A stretch of 37,315 nt of DNA. It comes from an uncultured Eubacteriales bacterium (GTDB taxonomy: Bacteria; Bacillota; Clostridia; Christensenellales; Aristaeellaceae). Made by a program: the position numbers and the translations under genes. This document shows, piece by piece, positions 6,792-16,685 of this stretch. The stretch spans positions 1 to 37,315 of the forward strand of contig CACYTF010000031.1 of assembly GCA_902777335.1 (NCBI GenBank), given 5' to 3'. How positions within the stretch are numbered: the stretch's first letter is position 1; each line of letters begins with the position of its first letter. A model generated the notes under the pieces. It did no database searches. It worked only from the letters and a program-made list of their open reading frames with translations, and was not told the DNA's origin.

Positions 6792-7463
6792 ATGCGCATA
6801 CTGTTTGCCGAGGACGACCGCGACCTGTGCCGCGCCGTGAAGGCCCTTTTGGAGCACTCCGGCTATTCGGTGGACGTGGTCCACAACGGAAAAGACGCGC
6901 TGGACTACGCGGAGGGCGGCGCCTATGACGGCCTGATCCTGGACTGGATGATGCCGGAGCTCAGCGGCGTGCAGGTGCTGGAAAAGCTGCGCGGGCGGCA
7001 TGTCGCCACGCCCTGTCTGATGCTGACGGCGCGGGACGCCGTGGAGGACCGCGTGGCCGGGCTGGACGCCGGCGCGGACGACTACCTGGCCAAGCCCTTC
7101 GCCACCACTGAGCTGCTGGCGCGGGTGCGGGCGCTGCTGCGCCGCAAGGCGGACTACGCGCCGGACGTGCTGCGCTTTGCCGACGTCGAGCTGGATCGGG
7201 CGAGCATGACCCTGCGCTGCAACGGGCGGGAGGTCAGGCTGAACAACAAGGCGTTCCAGCTGATGGAGCTGCTGGCGGAGCGTCCCAGCGCCGTGCACAG
7301 CGTCGACCAGATCATGGAGCGCGTCTGGGGCTGGGATTCGGAGGCGGAGATCAACGTGGTGTGGGTCAACATCTCATTCCTCCGAAAGAAGCTGAACGAG
7401 CTGGGAGCGCATGTGGAAATCAAGGCCACCCGCGGGGTCGGCTATTCATTGGAGGCCAAATGA
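6792..7463 (+). CDS. OmpR/PhoB-family response regulator
   Basis: This is a 223-residue protein. Its receiver domain has the acidic pair EDD (7-9), phosphoacceptor Asp51 in LILDWMMPE, and KPF near residue 102. The C-terminal winged helix has the usual features (LRCNGREVRLNNKAFQLMELL, VWVNISFLRKKL, RGVGYSLE). The chosen start, MRILFAEDD, matches the family; an upstream in-frame ATG at 6774 overlaps the -10 box. It is coupled to the kinase gene by an ATGA overlap. The CCTAAA direct repeats at 5957-6009 are candidate binding sites. Confidence 0.93.
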   Translation: MRILFAEDDRDLCRAVKALLEHSGYSVDVVHNGKDALDYAEGGAYDGLILDWMMPELSGVQVLEKLRGRHVATPCLMLTARDAVEDRVAGLDAGADDYLAKPFATTELLARVRALLRRKADYAPDVLRFADVELDRASMTLRCNGREVRLNNKAFQLMELLAERPSAVHSVDQIMERVWGWDSEAEINVVWVNISFLRKKLNELGAHVEIKATRGVGYSLEAK

Positions 7464-8665
7464 TACGGGGCATTCGCAGGCGGTTCATCCGCATCGCGCT
7501 GGCCGTGCTGGCGCTGGCCATGATACTGGTGGTGGGCATCATCAACGCCGCCAACTGGCTGAACGTGCGCTCGGAGCTGTCGGAGACCATGAGCGCGCTG
7601 AGCGAAACCGGCGGTCAATACGGCAAATTCGGCGGCCGCAACCGGCACATGCGGAACATGCTGGACGAGTCGCGCTTCTTCGTGGTGAACGTGGCCGCGG
7701 ACGGGGCGACCCGGTTCACCAACACGTCCCGCGTGTCGGACATCGACGAAGAGGAGCTCGATCGGATCGCCGCCAAAGCGCTGCAAACCGGAAAGGCGAC
7801 GGGCTTCTGCGAGGACTATATGTTCACCGTCAGCCGCCGGGGCGAGGACCGGACGATACTGTTTTTGAACTGCGAGACCAAGCTGACCCGCGTGCGGCGG
7901 CTGGCGCTGATCTCCGCGCTGGCCTGCGGGGGCTGCATACTGCTGGCGTGGCTGCTGGTGGCATTGTTCAGCCGCCGCGCGATCCGGCCGCTGGTGGAGA
8001 ACGCCGTCATGCAAAAGCAGTTCATCACCGACGCCGGGCACGAACTCAAGACGCCGCTGACGGTCATCTCCGCCAACATGGACGTGCTGGCGCTGGAGAC
8101 CGGGGAAAACGAGTGGGTCCGGAGCACGAAAAAGCAGGTCGCCAATATGCGCGGGCTGGTGAACGAGCTGATCTACCTGTCCCGGCTGGACGAGGAGGAC
8201 GCGAAGCTGAAGCGCGAGGACGTGGACCTGTCCAAGCTGGTGCGCGAGGCCGCGGAGCCGTTCGCCAATATGGCGGAGTTCTCCGGCAAGGGGATGGCCG
8301 TGGACGTTCAGGACGGCGTCCACCTGACCGGCGACGGCGCGGCCCTGCAGAGGCTGGCCTCCATACTCTGCGACAACGCCGTCAAGTACGCGCCGGAGGG
8401 GGATGAGATCCGGGTGACGCTGAAACAGGGCAAGCGGGGTATATCGTTCACCGTGGAGAACGGCTTGAGCCGGCCCATGCGCCAGGATCAGCTTGCGCAC
8501 CTGTTCGACCGCTTCTACCGGACCGATGAATCGCGGAACCGGGAGAGCGGCGGCTATGGCATCGGCCTGTCCGTCGCCAGAGCCATCGTCGAAAAGCACG
8601 GGGGAAAGCTGACGGCAAAGCAGGCGGAGGACGGTAAGCGCATCGCCTTTGTCTGCCGAATATGA
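7460..8665 (+). CDS. Sensor histidine kinase
   Basis: This is a 401-residue two-transmembrane kinase: TM1 about 9-30, an extracytoplasmic sensor domain of about 115 residues, and TM2 about 148-170. The HisKA domain has His194 in DAGHELKTPLT. The HATPase domain has the N box DNAVKYAPEG, the F-box region LFDRFYRTD and G box GGYGIGLSVARAIVEKHGG. The start was chosen at the ATG overlapping the regulator stop (ATGA) after GGAGG; a longer frame beginning at 7361 is inside the regulator gene. The sensor domain shows no motif I recognise. It ends just before the second REP pair. Confidence 0.93.
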   Translation: MIRGIRRRFIRIALAVLALAMILVVGIINAANWLNVRSELSETMSALSETGGQYGKFGGRNRHMRNMLDESRFFVVNVAADGATRFTNTSRVSDIDEEELDRIAAKALQTGKATGFCEDYMFTVSRRGEDRTILFLNCETKLTRVRRLALISALACGGCILLAWLLVALFSRRAIRPLVENAVMQKQFITDAGHELKTPLTVISANMDVLALETGENEWVRSTKKQVANMRGLVNELIYLSRLDEEDAKLKREDVDLSKLVREAAEPFANMAEFSGKGMAVDVQDGVHLTGDGAALQRLASILCDNAVKYAPEGDEIRVTLKQGKRGISFTVENGLSRPMRQDQLAHLFDRFYRTDESRNRESGGYGIGLSVARAIVEKHGGKLTAKQAEDGKRIAFVCRI

Positions 8666-8671
8666 GTGAAA

Positions 8672-8780
8672 GTTTACATGGGGACAGATACAGTAGAACC
8701 GTCCCCATGTAAACCTGTAGGCAGCGTATGGGTGGAAGTTTACATGGGGACGGTTCTTATGTATCTGTCCCCATGTAAAC
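8672..8780. repeat. Inverted pair of REP-like palindromic repeats (locus 2)
   Basis: Two 43-nt units (8672-8714 and 8738-8780) lie in opposite orientation with a 23-nt spacer. Both have perfect 13-bp terminal palindromes (GTTTACATGGGGA / TCCCCATGTAAAC) around the same asymmetric core as locus 1. Unit order is opposite to locus 1: here the CGGTTCT-side ends face the spacer. They lie between the convergent kinase and sugar-ATPase genes and may serve as a bidirectional terminator. Confidence 0.9.
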
Positions 8781-8786
8781 ATGGAA

Positions 8787-9941
<1,155 letters not shown>

Positions 9942-10128
9942 GGCTTCGGTTCTGATCGCCCAGCCTCCGCAGAGGCGATCTCGCGTCGCACACGCAGAGC
10001 GAACCGCATTACGGCAGGTCTCCACACTGCCGCACCGCGAACCGGCGGATGTGCTTCCTCCTTTTTTAATGTGCGGTAGGCCATTATGTGGAGTGGCCTG
10101 CCGCCATCGGAATGGGGTATAAGGGGGT

Positions 10129-11097
10129 TCAGTGTTCGTTCAATATCGCTTCCACCTGCGCGCGCTCCGGCATGGAGCGTATCGCGCCCTTCTTCGTCGT
10201 GACGAGGTAGGCCGCCGCGTTGGCAAAGCGAAGCATCTGTTTCAGGTCGTCCCGGGTCAACCGATCCAGGCCGTGGTCGAGGATGTAGTTCAGCACGCTG
10301 GCACAGAACGTATCGCCCGCGCCGGTGGTCTCGATGGTGTCGCCCAGCAGGAAGCTGGGGACGAACACCTTTTTGTCCTGGCAGAAGGCATAGCTGCCGT
10401 TCGCGCCGGCGGTAACGTTGACCAGGCGAATGCCCGGGCACTGCTCTGTGATGGCCTCGACGCCCTTGGTGAAATCGGAAGTGCCCGTCAGAAACTCGAT
10501 CTCGTTGTCCGCGATCTTCAGCACGTCGCACTGTGACAGACCCCAGTGAATCTGTGCGCGGGCTTCCGCCAGGCTGTCCCACAGCGGCGGGCGCAGGTTC
10601 GGATCAAAGGAGATGATCGCGCCCGCACCCTTCGCCGCGAGCACCGCCGCTTTGGTGGCCTCGCGCACATCCTCGTGCGTCATGGACAGCGTGCCGAAGT
10701 GGAATATCCTCGCGCCGGTGATGATCTCAAGGGGCAATTCATCCTTCCTCAGCATCATGTCCGCGCCGGGGTTGCGGTAGAAGGAAAAATCCCTGTCGCC
10801 ATGCGCGTCCGTCTTGACGAAGGCCAGCGTGGTGCGAACGGCGTCGTCCATCAGCAGGGCGTCCATGCAGATGCCCGCATCCCGGGCGACCTGGCGCAGC
10901 TGGTGGCCGAACATATCGTTGCCGACCTTGCCGATGAAGGCGCAGGTCTTGCCCAGCTTCCGCAGCATCGCCAGCACGTTGCAGGGCGCGCCGCCGGGAT
11001 TGGCCTCGAACATGGGGTTGCCCTGTTCGCTCGTGCCGCCCTCGGTAAAGTCGATCAGCAGCTCGCCCAGCGCGACCACGTCAAACCGCTTACTCAT
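10129..11097 (-). CDS. PfkB-family fructokinase
   Basis: This is a 322-residue ribokinase-fold kinase. It has the N-terminal substrate motif [15 protein letters not shown], the Gly-rich [28 protein letters not shown], and the C-terminal signature [21 protein letters not shown] with the catalytic Asp. It fits bacterial fructokinases (ScrK-like) that phosphorylate free fructose released by a hydrolase. The start is the ATG six bases after GGGGAGG and overlaps the GH32 stop by 8 nt, so the two are translationally coupled. Context (GH32 plus ABC transporter) supports fructose as substrate, though other ketoses are possible. Confidence 0.9.
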   Translation of the reverse strand: MSKRFDVVALGELLIDFTEGGTSEQGNPMFEANPGGAPCNVLAMLRKLGKTCAFIGKVGNDMFGHQLRQVARDAGICMDALLMDDAVRTTLAFVKTDAHGDRDFSFYRNPGADMMLRKDELPLEIITGARIFHFGTLSMTHEDVREATKAAVLAAKGAGAIISFDPNLRPPLWDSLAEARAQIHWGLSQCDVLKIADNEIEFLTGTSDFTKGVEAITEQCPGIRLVNVTAGANGSYAFCQDKKVFVPSFLLGDTIETTGAGDTFCASVLNYILDHGLDRLTRDDLKQMLRFANAAAYLVTTKKGAIRSMPERAQVEAILNEH

Positions 11098-12592
11098 TTT
11101 CATCCTCCCCGTCAAAGCACAAATCGTACTTCTCCACGTCCATCAGCACCTCGCCCTCGGCCTCGAAGCTGATCACATCCGCGGTCACGGGCGTGTGCAG
11201 CACAAATGAGGCCGCCTGCTCGCCGTCGTTGACGAACAGCTCCAGGCTGTGCTTGTCCATCACACAGCGCAGCTTGATGTTCCCGTGCCTGGAATACACC
11301 GGGAACTCGCGCACATTCACGATGTCGAACGGGAAACCGCAGCGGCTGCGATCCACGCGCACGATGCCCTGCTCGGGCTTGAACCGAATGGTGGTGACGT
11401 GCTCGCCGTCCTTGGCCAAATTCATCCTGAAGGCATGGTACATGACGCTGCCGTTGGCGGGGCGCACGTTCACGGTCATGTCGATCACCCGGCCGCGGAT
11501 GCCGGTGAGTATGGTCTCCGTGGACAGGGGCACGTTCCTGTAGCTGATCTTTTCGCCGTAGTAGTTTTTCAGCTCGCGCACCGGCTGCTGTATCAGGCGT
11601 CCGTCGCGCACGCTCAGTTCGCGGGGGATCGTCATCATGCCGCAGGTGCGAATGGTGACCGGCTGACTGCGCGCGGTGTCCCAGTTCTGCATCCAGCCGA
11701 TCATGATGCGGCGTCCGTCCAAAGCCAGCAGCGTCTGGGGCGCGTAGAAGTCGATGCCGTAGTCGATGGCGTGCACGTTCTCCCGGATCAGGTGCTTCTT
11801 CTCGTTGGCCTCGCCGATCAAGCACACCGTGCCGTTGCCCGCGTGGAACTCCAGCCCGATGGGCATCATTTCCTGGGGACTGACCAGCAGCACGTCCTTG
11901 CCGTCCAGCCTGAAGAAGTCGGGGCACTCCCACATCTTGCCGTACTGGTTGTGGTTGGAGGCCACGCGGCCCTGATACGTCCAGTGGAAGGCGTCCTCGC
12001 TCCTGAACAGCAGTATGGAGCCGCTTCCGTCTGAGGGGCGGTTGCCCACGACGGCGTAGTAACCGTCGTCCTCCCGCCAGATCTTCGGGTCCCGGAAGTC
12101 CGCTTCGCTGCCGCCCCTGGGCAGATCCGCCGCCGTGAGCACCGGGTTGGCCTCGACCTTCTCGTAGTCCACGCCGTCGCCCACGGCCAGGCACTGGGTC
12201 TGGAAGGGCTTCAGCGCGCCGTCCGCCTGCCGCTCCTCGCGCACGCCGGTGTACATCAGCAGCTGCCGTCCGTCGGGCAGCTCGATGGCGCTGCCGGAGA
12301 AGCATCCGTCCTTGTCGTAGGGCATGTCCGGGGCGAGCGCGGCGGGCAGACGTTCCCAGCGGATGAAGTCCCTGGTCTTGACGTGTCCCCAGTGCATCGG
12401 GCCCCAGATGGGCTTGTAGGGGTGGTACTGGAAGAACAGGTGATACTCGCCCTTGTACACGGAGAAGCCGTTGGGGTCGTTGATCCATCCGATCGCGCCG
12501 TTGACGTGATACGCCGGGCGCTCGTCCTCCGGCACGTAGGGGCTGTACTGTTCCTCGAAGCTCCTTGCCTTTTGCAGCTTTTCACTCGCCAT
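11090..12592 (-). CDS. GH32 beta-fructosidase (sucrose/fructan hydrolase)
   Basis: This is a 500-residue GH32 enzyme. The nucleophile motif WINDPNG has Asp39, the RDP motif (FRDPKIW) has Asp168, and the acid/base motif is WECPDF with Glu222. The C-terminal beta-sandwich is present. There is no signal peptide, so it acts in the cytoplasm on sugar taken up by the ABC transporter. With no PTS gene nearby, the substrate is more likely unphosphorylated sucrose or short fructo-oligosaccharides than sucrose-6-phosphate; this is inference. The start was chosen at MASEKLQKAR after GGAGTG. Confidence 0.93.
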   Translation of the reverse strand: MASEKLQKARSFEEQYSPYVPEDERPAYHVNGAIGWINDPNGFSVYKGEYHLFFQYHPYKPIWGPMHWGHVKTRDFIRWERLPAALAPDMPYDKDGCFSGSAIELPDGRQLLMYTGVREERQADGALKPFQTQCLAVGDGVDYEKVEANPVLTAADLPRGGSEADFRDPKIWREDDGYYAVVGNRPSDGSGSILLFRSEDAFHWTYQGRVASNHNQYGKMWECPDFFRLDGKDVLLVSPQEMMPIGLEFHAGNGTVCLIGEANEKKHLIRENVHAIDYGIDFYAPQTLLALDGRRIMIGWMQNWDTARSQPVTIRTCGMMTIPRELSVRDGRLIQQPVRELKNYYGEKISYRNVPLSTETILTGIRGRVIDMTVNVRPANGSVMYHAFRMNLAKDGEHVTTIRFKPEQGIVRVDRSRCGFPFDIVNVREFPVYSRHGNIKLRCVMDKHSLELFVNDGEQAASFVLHTPVTADVISFEAEGEVLMDVEKYDLCFDGEDENE

Positions 12593-12613
12593 AGGTATGC
12601 ACTCCAATGTGGT

Positions 12614-12660
12614 TCTGAAAACCTCTCCCGCCCGCTCACTGTCAGGCAAAGCGGGAGAGG
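12614..12660 (-). terminator. Intra-operon hairpin, likely partial terminator
   Basis: A perfect 10-bp stem (CCTCTCCCGC with GCGGGAGAGG, 12622-12631 and 12651-12660) is followed on the minus strand by TTTTCAG. It lies between the solute-binding protein gene and the hydrolase gene. It may raise binding-protein levels over downstream genes by partial termination or 3' end protection. Confidence 0.65.
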
Positions 12661-12692
12661 CAAGGGGAGCGGAATCAGTGGGCGACAGTCGA

Positions 12693-14309
12693 TCAGCCTT
12701 CCGCCGCCGCGTAGCGGTCGTAGGCCGCCTGATAGACCTCCAGCAGCTTGTCCATGCCGCAGTTGCCGGACAGCATGCTCTTGTAGGATTCCCACTCTTC
12801 GTCGGTGGGACCGCCGTTCTTGATCCACAGGCCTTCCTGCTCGGAGACGGCGCTCTCGAAGTCGGCCTTGTAGCGGTCGATGACCTCCAGCTCCTCCTGG
12901 GTGAACACGCAGTCCACGGGGTAGACCACCGGGTCGGACACGTAGGGCATCCAGAAGTCGTACAGGTCGGTCAGGCGCTCGATGGCGCGATCCTCCATGT
13001 AGAAGTAATCGTTGTAGTAGCTGGAGAGGATCAGCTTCGGGCCGGCAACCTCGAGCGTGCTCTTCACTTCGCCGGCAGACTTGCCGAACTTCGCCTGGGC
13101 CTCGTCCTCGGTGATGGACAGCCACATGCCTTTGTCGTCCTGGCCGGTGAACCACTCGCCGATGGGGCCGTACTGCAGCTGCATGACGATCTCGCCGTCA
13201 TACCACCTGTCGAAGAACTTCAGCAGATTCTCGGGGCTCTCGCACGCCTCGGTAATGGACAGCTGGCCGGAACTGGTGGCGCCGCCGGTGCGCACGGTCA
13301 CGTTGTGGGTGCCGGAGGGGCCGTCCAGCACGGGCAGGAACACATAGTCCTTGGAATAGCTGCCCATCAGCTCCTCGATGTACCACCAGGTGGAAACGCC
13401 CACATAGCCCTGCTGGCACTTGGCCATCAGCTGGGTGGTGTCCTGGGAGAACATCTCCAGGTCGATCAGGCCGTCGGCGTACCAGTCGTGGAAGTAGGTC
13501 AGGGCCTCGCGGTAGCCGTCGTCGTCACAGACAAAGTTGACGGTACCGTCGGGCTGGAGCACCAGGTCGTTGATGACGTCGTTCGGCCAGTTGGTGAAGC
13601 CGAAGCCGGCGTAGAAGATGTTCTGGCCCCAGCACCACTGGTCAAAGCCCACGGACATCGGAATGGTGGAACCGGCGTCCGCGCCGTACATCCTGGCGGC
13701 CATGTCGTTCTCCTTGAAGGCCACCAGCACGTCGTGCAGCTCGTCCAGCGTGGTGGGGATTTCCAGGCCCAACTCGTCCAGCCAGGCCTTGTTGATCATG
13801 GAGAATTGGGGAATGGTGAAGATGGAGTAGTCCTCTTCCTTGCCGATGCCGGCGGTGCCCATCTGCTCGGCGGAGGGCAGGCCGTAGATGCGGCCGTCTG
13901 CCTGGGTGATGGCGGCGCGGATCTCGGGATGCGCCTCCAGGATGGCGGTCAGGTTCGGCATGACCTCCTCGTTGATGTAGGGCGTCAGGTCGATGAAGGT
14001 CTCGTCGTCGCCGTAGGTGGCGAGGTCGTAGTTGGAGAAGCCGACGCCCATGAAGGCATCCGGCAGGTCGCCGCCGGCGATGTGGATGTTCACCTGCTCA
14101 GACAGGGAGTCGCTCATGGTGTTCCACTCGATGGAAATGCCGCACTCCTCCATCAGCTGATTCAGCACCACGTTGTTCTGGTAGCCCGGGGACAGGGCGG
14201 ACTGGCCGCCCATGATGACGAATTCGGTCTGGCCTTCGGCCATCGCGGGAACGGAGATCACGGCAAGCAGCATGGCAAGCGCCAGCAGCACGGTAAAGAT
14301 ACGCTTCAT
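12693..14309 (-). CDS. Extracellular sugar-binding protein (LplA-like, family 1 SBP)
   Basis: This is a 538-residue protein. The signal peptide MKRIFTVLLALAMLLAV ends in SVPAMA before EGQ, so a signal peptidase I site is likely. There is no lipobox cysteine, which is unusual for a binding protein of a monoderm Bacillota. The large size and sequence style fit LplA-like binding proteins that pair with LplB/LplC permeases. The start is the ATG after AGAAAGGAAGGAAA. Neighbours (two permeases upstream, GH32 and fructokinase downstream) suggest sucrose or fructo-oligosaccharide binding. Confidence 0.9.
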   Translation of the reverse strand: MKRIFTVLLALAMLLAVISVPAMAEGQTEFVIMGGQSALSPGYQNNVVLNQLMEECGISIEWNTMSDSLSEQVNIHIAGGDLPDAFMGVGFSNYDLATYGDDETFIDLTPYINEEVMPNLTAILEAHPEIRAAITQADGRIYGLPSAEQMGTAGIGKEEDYSIFTIPQFSMINKAWLDELGLEIPTTLDELHDVLVAFKENDMAARMYGADAGSTIPMSVGFDQWCWGQNIFYAGFGFTNWPNDVINDLVLQPDGTVNFVCDDDGYREALTYFHDWYADGLIDLEMFSQDTTQLMAKCQQGYVGVSTWWYIEELMGSYSKDYVFLPVLDGPSGTHNVTVRTGGATSSGQLSITEACESPENLLKFFDRWYDGEIVMQLQYGPIGEWFTGQDDKGMWLSITEDEAQAKFGKSAGEVKSTLEVAGPKLILSSYYNDYFYMEDRAIERLTDLYDFWMPYVSDPVVYPVDCVFTQEELEVIDRYKADFESAVSEQEGLWIKNGGPTDEEWESYKSMLSGNCGMDKLLEVYQAAYDRYAAAEG

Positions 14310-14358
14310 GGATTTCCTTCCTTTCTCTCTGTCGATGTTGTAAAACGGGAGCTCGGCC

Positions 14359-15258
14359 TCAGCCCTTGACGGCTCCGGCCATGAAGCCCTTTTCAAAGTA
14401 CTTCTGCACAAACGGGTACACGATCAGCATCGGGGCCGCCGCCACCACGATGGACGAGAACTTGATCATCTCGGTGACCTTGTTCATCTCGGCATAGCCG
14501 CCGGAGATCGTGGAGGCCTGGGCGGCGCTCACGCTGGACTTGATCAGCACGTTGCGCAGCACCAGGGGCAGCGGCGCCTTCTCCGCGCCGGTCAGGTAGA
14601 TCAGGGCGGTGAACCAGTCGTTCCAGTAGGCCACCATGCAGAACACCACCATGACCGCCATGATGGGCATCGACAGCGGAATGACGATGCGCAGGAACGT
14701 CCTGAGCTTCGAGCAGCCGTCGATTTCGCTGGCCTCGATCAATTCGTGCGGAATCGAGTTCTGGAAGTAATTGCGCACGATGATCATGTTGCCAACGCCC
14801 ACGCCGCCGGGGAGGAACAGCGCCCACATGTTGTTGATGAGGCCCGTCTGCTTCACGACCAGGTAGGTGGGCACCAGACCGCCGCCGAAGTACATCGTAA
14901 TGATGAAGAACACGCTGAAGAACTTGCGCCCCGGCAGGTCCCTCTGGGCCAGCGGATAGGCCGAGATGTACAGCATGGTGACGGAGAACACCGTGCCGAT
15001 GATGGTGTACTTGATGGAATTCAGGTAGCCGGTGGGGATGTTCGGGTCCGCGAGCACCGCCTTGTAGCCGTCCAGCGTGAAGCCGCTGGGCAGCAGGAAG
15101 GTCTTGCCCGCGTACACGTCGTAGGGGTTCGAGAACGAAGCCACCAACACGTAGTACAGGGGATAGGCCACCAGCAACAGCACGAATCCGGTGATCAGGA
15201 TCAGTATCAGGTCGCTGGTCTTTTCAGACAATCCCGTGGAATTCCTGTTTTTTGCCAT
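14359..15258 (-). CDS. LplC-type sugar ABC permease (MalG-like)
   Basis: This is a 299-residue inner-membrane permease with six predicted helices. The EAA loop reads ELIEASEIDGCSKLRTFLRIVIPLSMP, the coupling-helix signature for the ATPase. The C-terminus is FEKGFMAGAVKG, typical of LplC/YtcP proteins. The start is the ATG six bases after GGGGGTG. It forms the channel with the LplB-type permease just upstream. Confidence 0.93.
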   Translation of the reverse strand: MAKNRNSTGLSEKTSDLILILITGFVLLLVAYPLYYVLVASFSNPYDVYAGKTFLLPSGFTLDGYKAVLADPNIPTGYLNSIKYTIIGTVFSVTMLYISAYPLAQRDLPGRKFFSVFFIITMYFGGGLVPTYLVVKQTGLINNMWALFLPGGVGVGNMIIVRNYFQNSIPHELIEASEIDGCSKLRTFLRIVIPLSMPIMAVMVVFCMVAYWNDWFTALIYLTGAEKAPLPLVLRNVLIKSSVSAAQASTISGGYAEMNKVTEMIKFSSIVVAAAPMLIVYPFVQKYFEKGFMAGAVKG

Positions 15259-15271
15259 ATGTTGCACCCCC

Positions 15272-16201
15272 TTACACGAAGTTGACCTCGGAGGTCTTGC
15301 TCGCTATGGTGTTCACGATGAACAGCAGGACCAGGTTGACCGCCGTGTTGAAAAGGCCGACAGCCGTGGAATAGCTGTACTTGGCGTTTTCAATGCCCTG
15401 CTGATACACATACACCGCGATGACATCCGACGTGGCCTTGTTCAGGTCGGTCTGGAGCAGCCAGACCTTCTCGAAGCCGACGTTCATCAGCGAGCCCGCG
15501 CTCATGATCAGGTTCAGGATCGCCATCGGCAAGAGCGCCGGCACGTCCACGTTCATGATGCGCTGGAACATCGACGCGCCGTCTACCTTGGCCGCCTCGT
15601 ACAGGCTGGTGTCCACATTGGACAGCGTCGCCAGGTAGATGATGCAGCCCCAGCCCGCGTCCTGCCATATGCCGGAGGCGATGTAGATGGTGCGGAACGC
15701 GCCGGATTCCGTCAGGAAGTCGATTTGTTTCCCTATCAGCAGGTTGATCAGGCCGCCGGAAGGGCTCAGGAATATGCGGATCATACCGCAGACGACCATG
15801 ATGGAGATGAAGTGGGGCGCGTACAGCACCGTCTGCACGATGCGCTTGTAGCGCGGAAAGCGCAGCTGGTTGATGCACAGCGAGAGTATGATCGGCACCG
15901 GGAAGCCCCACAGCAGGCTGAAGAGGCTCAGCAGAATGGTGTTGCGAATCATGCGCCCGCAGGTCGGAGCGGTGAAAAACCGTTCGAACCATTCCCACCC
16001 AACCCATTTGCTGCCCCAGATGCCCTTGGAAGCCTTGTAGTTTCTGAAGGCGATCTGTATGCCATACATCGGTATATACTTGTAGATAAACGTCAGTATG
16101 ACCGGGATCAGCAGCAGCAGGTAGAGCTGCCAGTTGTCGGCAATGCGCCGGCCAATGGATTTCCGCCTTGGCCCTAAAGCCTTGGCTTTCGTTGCTTGCA
16201 T
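15272..16201 (-). CDS. LplB-type sugar ABC permease (MalF-like)
   Basis: This is a 309-residue permease with a basic N-terminus and six predicted helices. The EAA loop reads SLYEAAKVDGASMFQRIMNVDVPAL. Motifs such as FRNYKASKGIWGSKWVG and YSYSTAVGLFNTAVNL are characteristic of LplB/YtcQ-system permeases. It is the first gene of the sugar operon, with a leader of about 260 nt after the promoter at 16469-16497. The start was chosen at MQATKAKALG, preceded by GAAGTGAG. Confidence 0.93.
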   Translation of the reverse strand: MQATKAKALGPRRKSIGRRIADNWQLYLLLLIPVILTFIYKYIPMYGIQIAFRNYKASKGIWGSKWVGWEWFERFFTAPTCGRMIRNTILLSLFSLLWGFPVPIILSLCINQLRFPRYKRIVQTVLYAPHFISIMVVCGMIRIFLSPSGGLINLLIGKQIDFLTESGAFRTIYIASGIWQDAGWGCIIYLATLSNVDTSLYEAAKVDGASMFQRIMNVDVPALLPMAILNLIMSAGSLMNVGFEKVWLLQTDLNKATSDVIAVYVYQQGIENAKYSYSTAVGLFNTAVNLVLLFIVNTIASKTSEVNFV

Positions 16202-16381
16202 TCGGCTCACTTCTTTCTGTTCAGAGTACCAGAGAGTCGGGTTTGTCCTTTGAAAGCATCGCGCCGCCGGTGCGCTGATCGGACGCGCTGGCGATGCCTG
16301 GCTTCCATACGATGGCGCCAACCCTTTTCACCGGAGAACGGTGTTTGCGGTCCGATCACCTCCCGATGTCGCACTTGCGAA

Positions 16382-16393
16382 TGTAACGTTTCA
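16382..16393. promoter_or_regulatory. LacI-type operator O1
   Basis: TGTAACGTTTCA is a pseudo-palindrome centred on CG, as for LacI/CcpA-family operators. It lies in the leader of the sugar operon, exactly 60 bp centre-to-centre from O2 and in inverted order. Confidence 0.7.
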
Positions 16394-16441
16394 CCATAAT
16401 CGGTGAAAAAAACGAGCGTGAGTATCGTCGGATGATATGCA

Positions 16442-16453
16442 TGAAACGTTACA
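16442..16453. promoter_or_regulatory. LacI-type operator O2
   Basis: TGAAACGTTACA is the exact reverse complement of O1. It covers about +9 to +20 of the predicted sugar-operon transcript, a position where a repressor would block the polymerase. Confidence 0.75.
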
Positions 16454-16468
16454 CAGTCCGTTGGATAT

Positions 16469-16497
16469 AGAATAGCACAGTTGCAAACGGATGTCAA
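16469..16497 (-). promoter_or_regulatory. Sigma-A promoter of the sugar operon
   Basis: On the minus strand TTGACA (16492-16497) is followed after 17 bp by TATTCT (16469-16474). The start point is predicted near 16462. Operators O2 and O1 lie just downstream. Confidence 0.8.
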
Positions 16498-16522
16498 TGC
16501 CTAAAAAACGATTTCCAATAAT

Positions 16523-16539
16523 TTGTGTACGATATACAA
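16523..16539. promoter_or_regulatory. AT-rich near-palindrome in the divergent region
   Basis: TTGTGTACGATATACAA matches its reverse complement at 6 of 8 half-site positions. It lies between the two divergent promoters in the 484-nt gap 16202-16685. A second regulator could bind here. The rest of the gap holds only the promoters, operators and leaders listed separately. Confidence 0.25.
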
Positions 16540-16608
16540 TTCAAGGATGGCATATTTAACCAAATTAGCCAATTTTCCCTTTTCCGGGGGCTTACGTCAA
16601 AATCGCCC

Positions 16609-16637
16609 TTTACAAATGAAATTTCATCTGCTATACT
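16609..16637 (+). promoter_or_regulatory. Sigma-A promoter of the lacI-type gene
   Basis: TTTACA (16609-16614), a 17-bp spacer and TATACT (16632-16637). The predicted start is near 16644, upstream of operator O3. Confidence 0.7.
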
Positions 16638-16658
16638 ATCAATATAGATTGAATTTCA

Positions 16659-16670
16659 TGTAACGATACA
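16659..16670. promoter_or_regulatory. LacI-type operator O3 (autoregulation)
   Basis: TGTAACGATACA lies about 15-26 nt after the predicted start of the regulator transcript and 16 nt before its ATG. This matches the position of O2 relative to its promoter and suggests the regulator represses itself. Confidence 0.65.
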
Positions 16671-16685
16671 TATCGGGGTGTTGAT

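Noticed and set aside
104..8780. CRISPR array
   Set aside because: There are only two pairs of palindromic units, far apart, without regular spacers or cas genes.
12597..14369. 590-codon frame on the plus strand
   Set aside because: It is antisense to the solute-binding protein gene and has a low-complexity His/Val/Gly/Gln composition without motifs.
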